Below are positions 12,030-21,765 of a stretch of 64,000 nt of DNA, piece after piece. Position numbers and translations under genes: made by a program. This DNA comes from Talpa occidentalis (taxonomy: Eukaryota; Chordata; Mammalia; Eulipotyphla; Talpidae). Each line of letters begins with the position of its first letter. Position 1 is the stretch's first letter. Under the pieces are notes generated by a model. That model saw only the letters and a list, made by a program, of their open reading frames with translations. It was not told where the DNA came from and searched no databases. Where the stretch lies: NCBI RefSeq assembly GCF_014898055.3, contig NW_023601212.1:33964329-34028328 (forward strand), given 5' to 3'.

Positions 12030-12653
12030 GACCTTTCTGTAGATTCCCAATGCACATGTGTCTCTCTGACCCAAAGTCTGGGGTCCTTGATGCACAGGTC
12101 ATGGCTTTTCTACTCTGGATCTTACATTAGAAGATGCACACTCACGCAGGTAAGCAGCCTAAGACAGATGGAGGCATTGGCTTCACCAGGAGCATTTTTT
12201 TTAAAGATTATCTACAAATAATTTTTGTAATTTTGTAATTTTGGTACCCCCACCCCACCACCACTTTATTTGCATCTTGCTAGAGGTGGACAATCTTCTT
12301 ACAGTTCCAAAACGTGTCTTTGATGGTTGAACTGCTTGCTTCTTTATTGCCATTAGCACACAGTGGGAATGAAACCCACACAGAACCAGAGGGAGCTTTC
12401 ACAACGGCTGAGCTGCTGACCTAGGTAGGGGAGACGTGGCTGGAGCAGGCTCTCAGGGACTGGGAATCAGCACAAGGAAAGATGAGCAGGTGCTTAATTG
12501 TGTGTGCTGTCACAAGTAATGAGTCTCACATTCCTGCTGCAGAAGAAGCTCCCAGATGTTTGACTTCTTGTACAGCTTGGCACGAAGCTCCTCCAAGGCA
12601 TGTTCATGGACTATAAAGCTATCAATTTATTCCATGAATCCAGCTACAGAATT
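12030..12653. other. Unassigned sequence
   Basis: No gene or confident repeat. This is the pre-insertion flank of the full-length L1 on its 3' side. Confidence 0.45.
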
Positions 12654-12667
12654 AGCATGTGCCTTTC
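12654..12667. repeat. Target-site duplication of the full-length L1, 3' side
   Basis: The 14-mer agcatgtgcctttc lies directly outside the poly-T (poly-A of the element) and is repeated without mismatch at 18,947-18,960. Confidence 0.95.
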
Positions 12668-12683
12668 TTTTTTTTTTTTTTTT

Positions 12684-12856
12684 AAATATTTAATTTTATT
12701 TTTATATTCCCCCATACAATTGCAAACGCCCCATTCTGACCCAATCCTTCCCCTCCCGCCCCCCACCCCCCAAAAAGTGTCTCTGGTTCATAGTTTTTTG
12801 TTGATTTTGATTTTCACTTTCTTATATTCATTTTCCTGGTCCCTTATTTAAGTTTT
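12684..12856 (-). other. L1 3'UTR with G-rich tract
   Basis: In element sense it follows the ORF2 stop and runs to the poly-A. The plus strand at 12,750-12,771 has four C-runs (CCCC, CCC, CCCCCC, CCCCCC), so the element RNA has four G-runs that could form a quadruplex, a feature known from mammalian L1 3'UTRs. AATAAA-like motifs precede the poly-A at about 12,690-12,705. Confidence 0.85.
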
Positions 12857-15800
12857 CTAGATTCCTGCTATGAGTGAGACCATCCGGTATTTTTCTTTTT
12901 CTTTTTGGCTTATTTCGCTGAGCATGATCCCTTCCAGTGCCATCCATGTTGCTGCAAATTGCATGTGTTTATCTTTTTTGAATGCTGAGTAATATTCCAT
13001 GGTATATATGTACCACATCTTCTTGATCCAGTCATCTATTTTTGGGCATTTGGGTTGTTTCCAAAGCTTAGCTATTGTAAACAGTGCTGCTATAAACATA
13101 GGAGTGCAGGTGCTCTTTGGAATTGATGTTTCTGTGTCCTTTGGGTAAATACCTAGGAGTGGAATTGCTGGATCATATGGAAGCTCTATGTTTAGTAGGT
13201 CCAGAAATCTCCACACAGCTCTCCATAGTGGTTGGACCAGTTTACACTCCCACCAACAGTGCACAAGAGTTCCTTTTTCTCCACATCCTCGCCAACATTT
13301 GTTGTTGCTAGTTTTTTTAATATGTGCCATTCTCACTGGTGTGAGATGGTATCTCATGGTAGTTTTGATTTGCATTTCCCTGATTACAAGTGATGTTGAA
13401 CATTTTTTCATATGTCTGTTGGCCATTTGCATTTCCTCTTCAGAGAAGTTTCTTTTTAGCTCTTCTGCCCATTTTTTGACTGGATTATTTTCTTTGTTGT
13501 TGCTGAGTCTCATCAGCTCTTTGCAGATTTTTGTGATCAGTCCTTTATCATTAGTGTTGGGTGCAAAAATGTTCTCCCAGTTGGTGGGGTTTCTCTTTGT
13601 TTTGTTATTGTCTCTTTTGCTGTGCAGAAGCTCTTTAATTTGATGTAGTCCCAGCTGTTTATCTTTCTCTTCACTATCACTGCTTTGGGTGATGTGTCTG
13701 TAAAGATGTCTTTGATGTGCAAATCCCGTAGTGTTTCGCCTATATTTCCTTCTATGTATTTTATGGTTTCAGGTCTTATGTCTAGTTCTTTAATCCATTT
13801 TGAGTTGATTTTTGTGTATGGTGTGAGGTAGTGGTCAAGCTCCATTCTTTTGCATGTAGCGACCCAGTTTTCCCAGCACCATTTATTGAACAAACTTTCT
13901 TTGCTCCAATGCATAGTCTTCGCTCCTTTGTCAAAGATTAGTTGACCATAAATCTGTGGGTTTATTTCTGGATTTTCTATTCGATTCCATTGGTCTTTAT
14001 GTCTGTTCTTGTTCCAATACCATGCAGTTTTGATGATTATGGCTTTGTAGTATAGTTTGAAGTCTGGGAGTGTGATGCCTCCATTTCCTTCTTTTTTTTT
14101 CAGGAGAGCTTTGGCTATTCGGGGTTTTTGGTGATTCCATATGAATTTCATCAATAATTGTTCTATTTCTTTGAAGAATGCCATTGAGATTTTGATTGGA
14201 ATAGCATTGAATCTGTATATTGCTTTTGGAAGGATGGCCATTTTAATAATGTTTATTCTTCCAATCCATGAGCAGGGGATGTCTTTCCATTTCTTTGTGT
14301 CTTCTTCTATTTCTTTTAACAGTGTTTTATAGTTTTCTTTGTATAGGTCCTTTACCTCTTTTGTTAGATTTATTCCCAAATATTTGATTTTTTTTGTTTC
14401 GATAATAAAAGGGGTGGTTTTTTTGATTTCTTCTTCTTCAGATTTATTGTTTGTGTATAGGAAGGCTACTGACTTTTGCGTGTTGATTTTGTATCCTGCC
14501 ACTTTACTGAATTGATTGATGAGTTGAATTAGTTTTTCTGTGGAGATTTTGGGGTTCTCTATGTATATTATCATATCATCTGCAAATAGTGATAGTTTGA
14601 CTTCTTCTTTTCCTATTTGGATTCCTTGGATGTCTTTCTCTTGTCTTATTGCTCTGGCTAGGACTTCCAGTATTATATTGAAAAGCAGTGGTGAGAGTGG
14701 ACATCCTTGTCTTGTTCCAGATCTTAATGGAATTGCTTTCAGCTTTTCACCATTGAGAATGATACTGGCTGTTGGCTTGTCATAGATGGCCTTTATGATG
14801 TTGAGGTATGTTCCTTGTATCCCAAGAATTTCAAGGGCTTTTATCATGAATGGGTGTTGCACTTTGTCGAAAGCTTTCTCAGCATCTATTGATATTATCA
14901 TATGGTTTTTATATTTCTTTTTGTTGATGTGTTGGATAACGTTGATTGATTTTCGGATGTTAAACCATCCTTGTGCCCCTGGAATGAATCCAACTTGGTC
15001 GTGGTGAATTATCTTATGGATACATTGTTGGATTCTGATAGCTAAAATTTTATTGAGGATTTTTGCATCAGTGTTCATTAGGGAGATTGGCCTATAGTTT
15101 TCCTTTTTTGTGTTGTCCTTATTCGGTTTTGGTATTAGTGTAATATTGGCTTCATAGAACGTGTTTGGTATTGTCCCTTCCTTCTCAATTTTTTGGAAGA
15201 GTTTGTGAAGGATAGGCACTAATTCGTCTCTGAATGTTTGGTAGAATTCATTTGTAAATCCATCAGGTCCTGGGCTTTTGTTTTTGGGGAGGTTTTTGAT
15301 TACCATTTCAATTCCGCTGCTTGTAATTGGTCTGTTTAGGTGTTCTATTTCTTCTTTATCTAGCTTTGGGTGATTGTAGAGTTGTAGGAATTTGTCCATC
15401 TCCTCTAGATTGTTGAACTTGTTTCCATATAACTGTTCATAGTAGTTACTGATTATTCTTTTGATTTCTGCTGTGTCCGTTGTGATTTCTCCTCTTTCAT
15501 TTATGATTCTGTGTATTTGTGCTTTCTCCCTTTTTTCCTTTGTGAGCCTGGCTAGGGGTTTGTCTATTTTATTTATTTTTTCAAAGAACCAGCTCTTGGT
15601 TTCATTGATCTTTTGGATTGTTTTTTTAGTTTCAATTTCATTTATTTCTGCTTTGGTTTTTATTATTTCTTTTCTTCTACTGGTTCTGGGGTTTTTTGTT
15701 GTTCTTTTTCTAGATCTTTGAGCTTCGAGATTAGGTTGTTTCTTTGAGTTCTTTCTTGTTTTTTGATGTGAGCTTCTATTGCTATATATTTTCCTCTTAT

Positions 15801-16682
15801 TACTGCTTTTGCTGCATCCCATACATTTAGGATATTGGTGTCCTCCTTGTCATTCAATTCAAAGAATTTTTTAATTTCTTCTTTGATCTCCTCGTTAGTC
15901 CAGTGGTCTTCCAGTAGTGTGGCTTTTAATCTCCATGAGGTAGGATAGTTCCTTGCCTTCTTTTTATGATTTATTTCTAGTTTGATGCCTTCGTGGTCAG
16001 AAAAGATGGTTGGTATGATTTCAATCTTGGTGTATCTGTTGATGTTTGTCTTGTGCCCCAGTATGTGATCGATCCTGGAGAATGATCCGTGTGCGCTTGA
16101 GAAAAATGTGTACTCCGTTTTTTTTGGGTTTAGTGTTCTATAGATGTCTGTTAAGCCCAAATGCTCTAGGTCCTTATTTAGAGCTTTAGTTTCTTTACTT
16201 ATTTTTTGTCTTGTTGATCTATCCATTGTTGATAGTGGTGTGTTGAAGTCTCCCACTACATATGTGTTTTCTCTGATGTCCGTTTTCAGAGAGGACAACA
16301 GTTGTCTGATATATTTTGGTGCTCTTTCGTTTGGTGAGTATATGTTAATGAGTGTTATTTCTTCTTGAAGTATTGTCCCCTTAATCATAATGTAGTGACC
16401 ATTGGGGTCTCTTTTTATTTTTTTGAGTTTGAAGTCTGTTTTATCTGATATAAGTATAGCTGTTCCTGCTTTCTTTTTTGGCCCATTTGCTTGTAGGATT
16501 GTTTTCCATCCTTTGACTTTGAGCCTATTTTTATCTTTTGTAGCTAAATGTGTTTCCTGGAGACAGCATAAGGTTGGGTTTTGTTTCTTAATCCAGGCTG
16601 CAACTCTGTGTCTTTTTATTGAAGAGTTTAGTCCATTTACATTTAGAGTTAATATTGATATGTTAGCATCTGTATTTGCCAT
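12857..16682 (-). pseudogene. L1 ORF2: L1 ORF2: endonuclease / reverse transcriptase, two frameshifts
   Basis: ORF2p nicks target DNA and reverse-transcribes L1 RNA there (target-primed reverse transcription). The span corresponds to 1275 codons if two missing bases are allowed for, the usual L1 length. Frame 1 (16,682-15,663) is the apurinic-type endonuclease with catalytic residues N14, E43, D145, N147, D205, D229 and H230 all present. The first frameshift is near 15,680-15,684. Frame 2 carries the reverse transcriptase, with the catalytic FADD at about 14,575-14,586 and a '[11 protein letters not shown]' motif upstream of it. The second frameshift is near 13,607-13,612. Frame 3 (to 12,857) holds the C-terminal Cys-rich C-x3-C-x7-H-x4-C segment and ends 'MVSLIAGI'. 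Each shift looks like a one-base deletion. The ATG at 16,682 is chosen because the endonuclease starts 7 residues later, as in other L1s. Confidence 0.96.
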
Positions 16683-16758
16683 TATGTTTGTCTTTCCTTT
16701 GATTTTATTTATTTATTCTTTTAATAACTTTTTTTTTTTTTTTGGTCTTCTTTCGTTG
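16683..16758 (-). other. L1 inter-ORF spacer
   Basis: 76 nt between the ORF1 stop and ORF2 start, containing an A-run in element sense (T-run at 16,728-16,743). In L1s ORF2 is translated by an unconventional reinitiation-type mechanism across this spacer; nothing here looks like an internal promoter. Confidence 0.8.
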
Positions 16759-17786
16759 TTATTCGTCCCTCTGAGGTTCTGGCTTTAGGATTCCTTGTAG
16801 TATTTTTTGGAGTGGGGGTTTAGTCGCAATGAAATTCCGGAGTTTCTCTTTGTCTGGGAAGGTCCATATTCTTTCTTCATGGAGGAAAGAGAGCTTTGCG
16901 GGATAGAGTATTCTTGGTTGGCATCTGTTTTCTTGGAGTCTGTTGACTATGTCCCTCCACTCTCTCCTTGCCCGTAGTGTTTCTTCAGAGAAGTCTGATG
17001 TCAGCCTGATTGGTTTTCCTTTGAATGTTATCTGTTTCTTCCCTCTTGTCAGCTTCATTATTTTTTCCTTGTCCTGGATTCTTGGGAGTTTTACTATTAT
17101 GTGTCTTGCTGTGTTTTTCCTTTCGTCGTGGAAGTTTGGTGTTCTTCTTGCTTCTTGTATATCAATTTTCAGCTCCTTCTTCTCATTTGGGAAGTTCTCT
17201 TCAACTATATCCATGAATATTTTCTCTGTTCCTACATCTCTCTCCTCTCCTTCTGGAATTCCTATAACTCTTATATTTCCTTTCCTCATGGAGTCAGATA
17301 GTTCCCGAAGTCTTTCTTCATTCTTTTTCCTTCGTACTTCTCTTTCCTTTTCTGTTTTGGTTCTTTTTATTTCTGTGTCTTCAAGATTACTTATTCGTTC
17401 TTCCATTTCATCTATTCTGCTTTCATTGCTTTTCCCAGAGTCTTTAGTTCCTCCATTAATTCTTTGATCTCCTGCATTTCTCTTACTTCCCTCTTTAGGG
17501 ACTCAATTTCCTTCTTCTGATCTATCACTTTTTTAATCATGGCAATTTTAAATTCTCTTTCTGGAAGGCTCAGAAGTTCTTCCAAGTTGCTGTCGTTGCA
17601 ATCTGGGGAGTGGTTTTCTTTTTGTGGTGTGCTTCTTTCCTGAGGAGTTTTTAGGTTGCGTGTGGTTCTTCTCCTCCCTACTGTCTGTTTTCTAATTTGT
17701 CGTATGCGTTGGGACACTGTGTTGCTCGGACTGACTGACATCTTGGGTGAACTTCTCCGCTCCCCTCTGGCTCTTCCAGGAGCCAT
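16759..17786 (-). pseudogene. L1 ORF1: L1 ORF1: RNA-binding chaperone protein, one frameshift
   Basis: ORF1p trimerises and coats L1 RNA to form the retrotransposition particle. The span corresponds to about 342 residues once one missing base is allowed for. The N-terminal frame (17,786-17,412) starts with a basic, Ser/Pro/Arg-rich region and then a heptad-rich coiled coil (EIESLKREVREMQEI). The second frame (17,406-16,759) continues the coiled coil, then the RRM domain (NIRVIGIPEGEE) and the C-terminal domain (ARHIIVKLPRIQDKEKI, ITFKGKPIRLTSDFS). The decayed L1 at 62,900 shows which frame is original: it keeps one more base at the equivalent of about 17,440, so this copy has a one-base deletion. 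The ATG at 17,786 is the first in frame. Confidence 0.95.
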
Positions 17787-18946
17787 CTCTGTCTTCTGGG
17801 GGAGCTTTCTGCTGGTTTTAGGCAGTTTTTACTGAAGAAATGTCCCTGTTCTCAAATGGCGAAGCGGGATGCAGTCCCTGCGCCTCCGGTTTCAGGCACA
17901 CTCTTCTGCGCCCCCGGTCTGCCCCGGACGTGGGTGCCTGCTCCCTCTGTGGGCTCAGACTGCTGGTCGGAAGGGGCCTGGTGTGGAATAACTTCCCGGC
18001 TGGCCACTGGGTCCTCCAGAAACCTTCTGCCCTTTTCAAGCAGTCTTAAGAAATGTCCTGTTTTATAGGGTGTTAGTGACTTTTTTTTTTCCTGGTCGCT
18101 AGGTGGCGCCAGAGATCTCTCCTATTGTCCTTGGGGGGCTGTTTTTCGCCTCCCCCCACCCCGTGGGACAGAGAACAGAGCGGGAATGGTAGGGTACACC
18201 TCAACAGCTTTGGGGTGCTGTGTCTGCCTTGTGCCCCACTGTCGTGGAGAAACCACGCCCCGAATTTTCGTGCCCCGGGTCTCAGTTCAAAGCCCTCAGT
18301 TCCAGGACGCGGGCTGTAGCCCAGTTCAGTGGCGCCGGAATGGCGCCTTTTGTACCGCTCCTGTGCCTGGGCGCCTGGTTCCTGCTCACTCAGGGAGGGA
18401 CCTTCACCTCAGTGAGGACCTCCGTGCGTCTCCCCGCAAGCCTAGGTCGTCTCCCCGCAAGCCTAGGTCGCAGGCGCGGGGACCTGGGCAGCCGCGATCC
18501 AGGTCTGCACTTGCTTTTCAAGCGCGCCGAGCGCGCCGCGTTTCCGCGCCAGCTTACAGGCAGCCCATGCTGTGTGCGTGTCTCCCGGGGTCTTTGTTCT
18601 TCTCTAATGGCGCCAGGAGCCGTTTGCTCACCGCCGCGGGGGATCCTGCAGGGTTCGCCTCAGCTCCCGTTCACGGGGTGTGGTGGCTGCAATAGTTCCT
18701 TTCCACTCACAGTCCCGCTTGCTGCGTTGTTTGTTCTTGTTGGCCGTTTTGGTTTGTTGTTTCCTCCTCTCTGCCGGTTGGAGAGTGCCGCCTCTGTGGG
18801 CGGGGGAGGGGAGCAGGGTTCTGCGCTTCCCTCCCTTCTAGTCCTCTTTTATGGCCACTTTCTTCTTCGGGCAGTTCGCTGGCGTCACCCATTTATCTTC
18901 CGTGTCCCAGTTCTCACTGGGACCTGCCGCTTTTCCTCCCTATTCC
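17787..18946 (-). promoter_or_regulatory. L1 5'UTR / internal promoter, CpG-rich
   Basis: About 1.16 kb upstream of ORF1 in element sense, strikingly richer in G+C and CpG than anything around it. By L1 analogy it holds the internal Pol II promoter. It is not built of mouse-type monomers; the only internal repeat is a 21-bp exact tandem duplication at 18,427-18,468. A long antisense open frame (18,220-18,978, plus strand) crosses its 5' end. Confidence 0.85.
18427..18468. repeat. 21-bp exact tandem duplication in the L1 5'UTR
   Basis: Two identical 21-nt units, 18,427-18,447 and 18,448-18,468, each containing 'ccccgcaagcctaggt'. Being a multiple of three, it does not close the antisense frame that covers it. 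Confidence 0.95.
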
Positions 18947-18960
18947 AGCATGTGCCTTTC
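18947..18960. repeat. Target-site duplication of the full-length L1, 5' side
   Basis: agcatgtgcctttc, identical to 12,654-12,667. Confidence 0.95.
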
Positions 18961-19129
18961 ATGTGGGAAACAATTTGATACCTTTTCTAGTAATGCCTAT
19001 ATGCTACTTTCTTTTATTTGCCTTTTTAACTTCCTTCAAGTAGTGCAGAACAACAAAAAAATTATATATATAAATTTTTTTAATTCCATTTTGGGTTCCC
19101 CCAAATGGTTTGCCAGCTGGTATGGTTAA

Positions 19130-19340
19130 TAATAGCTAACAGTCATGTAGCCGTCACTTTGTGCCAAGCACTGAGCAAAGCACACTGACATGTTATTAAG
19201 TTTTACAGGCGCCCAGAAAAGGGTCAAGCTCTGCCCATCCTATAACTGAGGAAACAGAAAAGTCCACGGATTGCAGCAAACTGCCTGAGTCCTCACGGTG
19301 GAGAGTGAAAAGCTGAAGATTTCACCCTCCATCTGTTGCT
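19130..19340 (-). repeat. MIR-like SINE relic
   Basis: 'taatagctaacagtcatg', 'ctttgtgccaagcactgagcaaagca', 'aactgaggaaacagaaaag' and 'gcaaactgcctgag' follow the reverse complement of a MIR/core-SINE. Diverged and without a TSD. Confidence 0.6.
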
Positions 19341-19589
19341 ACTCCAAAACTAGCTTTTGCTTCTCTAGGTGACCCTTCAAGAGCATTCAGCTGTCTGCAG
19401 CACAAACTAGGGACCTAATAGAAATGTAGATGCTCTAGTCCTACCCCAGACCTCCTGAGTCAGAAACTGAGAAAACCCTGTAGATGATTCTGGCCCAAGA
19501 TAAAATTGGGTAACTAATCTGAACCGAGGGTCTGCAAACTACTTGGAAAATCCATGATCACTTAGGCTGGGGCCCTGAACTGAGATTGG

Positions 19590-19800
19590 TTTTTACATTC
19601 ATTCATTTATTCATTCATTCATTCATTCATTTATTTTTATTGAGGTAATAATGGTTTATAATACTGTACATGGTTTAAAGGTAGAGGATCTCCCTCTTCA
19701 AGTATATGTTACCACACTACACCCACCACCAAGACAACCATAGTTCTCCACCCTAGTCCATTGTGCTCCCTGTCCAGATTTCCCTGACCTTCAGATTTCT
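19590..19800 (-). mobile_element. Old L1 3' end, minus strand, with (TTCA)n tail
   Basis: A (TTCA/TTTA)n run at about 19,597-19,635 precedes 'attgaggtaataatggtttataatactgtacatgg' and 'gttaccacactacacccacc', an L1 3'UTR in reverse complement. The simple repeat is the evolved poly-A tail. Confidence 0.65.
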
Positions 19801-20295
19801 CAAAAATTTAAAAATAGATCTGCTACATGACCCAGCAATTCCACTCCTAGGTCTCTACCAAAAGAATGCAAAAACATTGGGCCTCCCTGGTGGCGCAGCG
19901 GTTGAGCGCTGGGTTGAGAAGCTGCCAGCAAACTCTGCAGCACAGGTTTAATCCCCGGCCACCAGGTGAGGGTCCCACATGGTGCTCAGACCTCTCCTGC
20001 CACCCGCTGCTTCCCTCAGCAGTGTACTTCGTCCATCTGCTTGTTCTGCTCCCTGCTCTGGCTCTGGTGAATTCTCTCACCCTCCCGCACTTCTGACTGT
20101 ACCCAGTGCTTGTATAAATAAATAAATAAATAAATCTTAAAAAAAAAAAAAAGAATGCAAAAACATTGATTGCAAGGGACATTATGCACTCCTGTGATCA
20201 CTGCAACACAATTAATAATAGCCAAGCTATAAAATAACCTAAGTGCCCAATGACAAAGAAGCAGCATGAGGTGGTGCATATGCACAGTGGATCTG
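19800..20295 (+). mobile_element. Old L1 ORF2 3'-region fragment, split by a SINE
   Basis: 'gacccagcaattccactcctagg' and, after the SINE, 'cacaattaataatagccaag...aacctaagtgcccaatgac' are decayed plus-strand ORF2 C-terminal sequence. The two parts join at the SINE TSD. Confidence 0.7.
19880..20149 (+). mobile_element. tRNA-derived T+ SINE, subfamily A, inside L1
   Basis: Head 'ggcctccctggtggcgcagc', subfamily A signature 'ggttgagcgctggg', body with 'agtgtacttcg' and 'gactgtacccagtgcttg', tail (AATAA)n, 'tctt', long A-run. A perfect 19-bp TSD, aaagaatgcaaaaacattg, lies at 19,861-19,879 and 20,150-20,168. Confidence 0.95.
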
Positions 20296-20745
20296 ACTGT
20301 AGAATTAAGGTTTGACTGCCCTTTTAAAAAATTGGTCAAAAATAAAACAAGGGTATGTGACAGAGAATTTAGGTGGTGAGCAAAGCCTAAAATACTCGCC
20401 ACCTGTATTTCCACAGAAAGATGCTGTTAACCCCAGCTCTCTACAATGCCTTTCAGAGGAACCTGAGGACTTGGACTTGCCCTACAATGTGTTCCCCAAG
20501 CCACAGATTATAAGGATTGACTCCCCCACACTGCCTCCCTCAGATTCTTTCTCTTTGGAACTTGTGGATATAAGCACACTCCATCTACTTCCAACTGTTG
20601 TGTTGAGACTTCTAGGTGAAAATTAAACAGCCTGAACTACAATTACTAAAAAAGAACAGTAGACATCTGCTGATAGTGACTATAGATCCTTACACTGGAA
20701 CCTTCTGTATGGGGACTTTGCCCACTAATCAAATACCTAATTCTT
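20296..20745. other. Unassigned sequence
   Basis: A 104-codon plus-strand frame (20,312-20,626) ends here but has no recognisable domain. No splice context or repeat is clear. Confidence 0.4.
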
Positions 20746-20749
20746 TTGT

Positions 20750-21019
20750 TTTTAAGATTTGTATATTTATTTTTATACAAGAACTGGGGTACAGGCCAGA
20801 GGTGCAGGAGGGTGAGAGAATTCACCAGAGACAGAGAGGGGAGCAGAACATGCAGATGGACCAAAATACACTGCTGAGGGGAGCAGCAGGCAAGACAGGA
20901 GAGGACTGCCTCACCATGTGGGAATCTCCCTGGCTGGCCGGGAATCAAACTTGTGCTGCAGAGGCTGCAGACAGCTTCACAGCACTACACTCAACCCGCT
21001 GCACCACTGGGGAGGCTCC
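20750..21019 (-). mobile_element. tRNA-derived T+ SINE, minus strand
   Basis: The reverse complement starts at the right: 'gcaccactggggaggctcc' is the head, 'gggaatcaaactt' a mutated B box, and 'tttttaagatttgtatattt' the terminator/tail. A loose TSD (cctaattctt / cctaattattctt) sits near 20,737 and 21,019. Closest to subfamily B/C. Confidence 0.88.
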
Positions 21020-21279
21020 CTAATTATTCTTCACAAATGTCATGGTCATAAAAAACAAGGAAAGACTGAGAAAAGAGTTGAGAGGAGCCTGGGAAGATGT
21101 GAAAAATCAATGGGATGTCGTATCCTGGACGGGATTATTGAACAGAACAAGAACATTTGTTAAATAATAAGATAATTGAAATGAAGTATGAACTTTAGTT
21201 AATAGTGATGTAAAAAAGAACCAATCCAAAGTTTCATACAGATGACTTAAACTCAGACCGTTTCCCTGCCTGAACCTTT
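21020..21279. other. No recognisable feature
   Basis: Short spacer; nothing identified. Confidence 0.4.
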
Positions 21280-21765
21280 ATTTTTAAAAATTATTTGTAT
21301 TGAGGTAATGTTGGTTTCTAACAGTGTATATGATTTAGATACATGTTACCTCACCACACCCACCACCAGTTCTGCAGTCAGCTTTTAAGGGTTTGAGTAT
21401 TTTTGTTTTTGTTTTTTCCTTTGCTCTGGTTTTTTAATTCCCTATGAGTGAAATACTCCAGTATTTATCTTTCATCCTTTTTTTTTTATACACATTTTAA
21501 AAGGACAGGTTTATTAGGAAAAAGAGACAGAAAAAGAGAGGCGCCTGCATGGTCCTGACTTAATTTAACTAATTCCCTCCAGTTCCATCCATTTTGTTCC
21601 AAATGGTAAGAGTTCATGTGTTTTCTCTCTCTAGCTCAGTGCTCTCCCACCATGCACATGTAGCACATCTTATCCACTCAGCTGTCGCTGGCTCTTAGGT
21701 TGAGTCCGCAGCCTGAGTACTGTAAACTGTGCTGCAGTGAACAGAGGAGAGCGTATGTAGGGGTC
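21280..21765 (-). mobile_element. Old L1 3' end, minus strand, interrupted
   Basis: 'tgtattgaggtaatgttggtttc', 'ttcccctatgagtgaaata'-like text and 'ccctccagttccatccatttt' mark a minus-strand L1 3' end plus the end of ORF2. About 21,478-21,560 (T-run, 'aaaaggacaggtttattagg', 'gcgcctgcatggtcc') does not fit and may be a small insertion. Confidence 0.6.

Larger units (their letters stand above)
12668..18946 (-). mobile_element. Full-length LINE-1, disabled by three single-base lesions
   Basis: A complete autonomous non-LTR retrotransposon of about 6.28 kb on the minus strand. In element order: CpG-rich 5'UTR (18,946-17,787), ORF1 (17,786-16,759), 76-nt spacer, ORF2 (16,682-12,857), 3'UTR with a G-rich tract (12,856-12,684) and a 16-nt poly-A (12,683-12,668). 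A perfect 14-bp TSD flanks it, so it is one uninterrupted insertion with no later insertion inside. All endonuclease, reverse transcriptase and Cys-rich motifs are present. It cannot move as written, because ORF1 has one frameshift and ORF2 two, each consistent with loss of one base. The intact motifs and exact TSD suggest a fairly recent insertion. Confidence 0.97.

Noticed and set aside
13117..17467. Plus-strand ORFs of 60-174 codons across the L1 body
   Set aside because: Antisense shadows of ORF1 and ORF2; no codon or domain signal of their own.
12668..18946. L1 with other elements nested in it
   Set aside because: The element reads continuously from 5'UTR to poly-A between perfect TSDs; the ORF breaks are single-base shifts, not insertions.
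18220..18978. 252-codon plus-strand ORF as a host gene
   Set aside because: It lies antisense within an L1 5'UTR of high GC, uses no recognisable domain and has no splice or poly-A context. Kept only as an ORF0-like candidate finding.
20312..20626. 104-codon plus ORF as an exon
   Set aside because: No recognisable domain or conserved-looking features, and no convincing splice sites at its edges.
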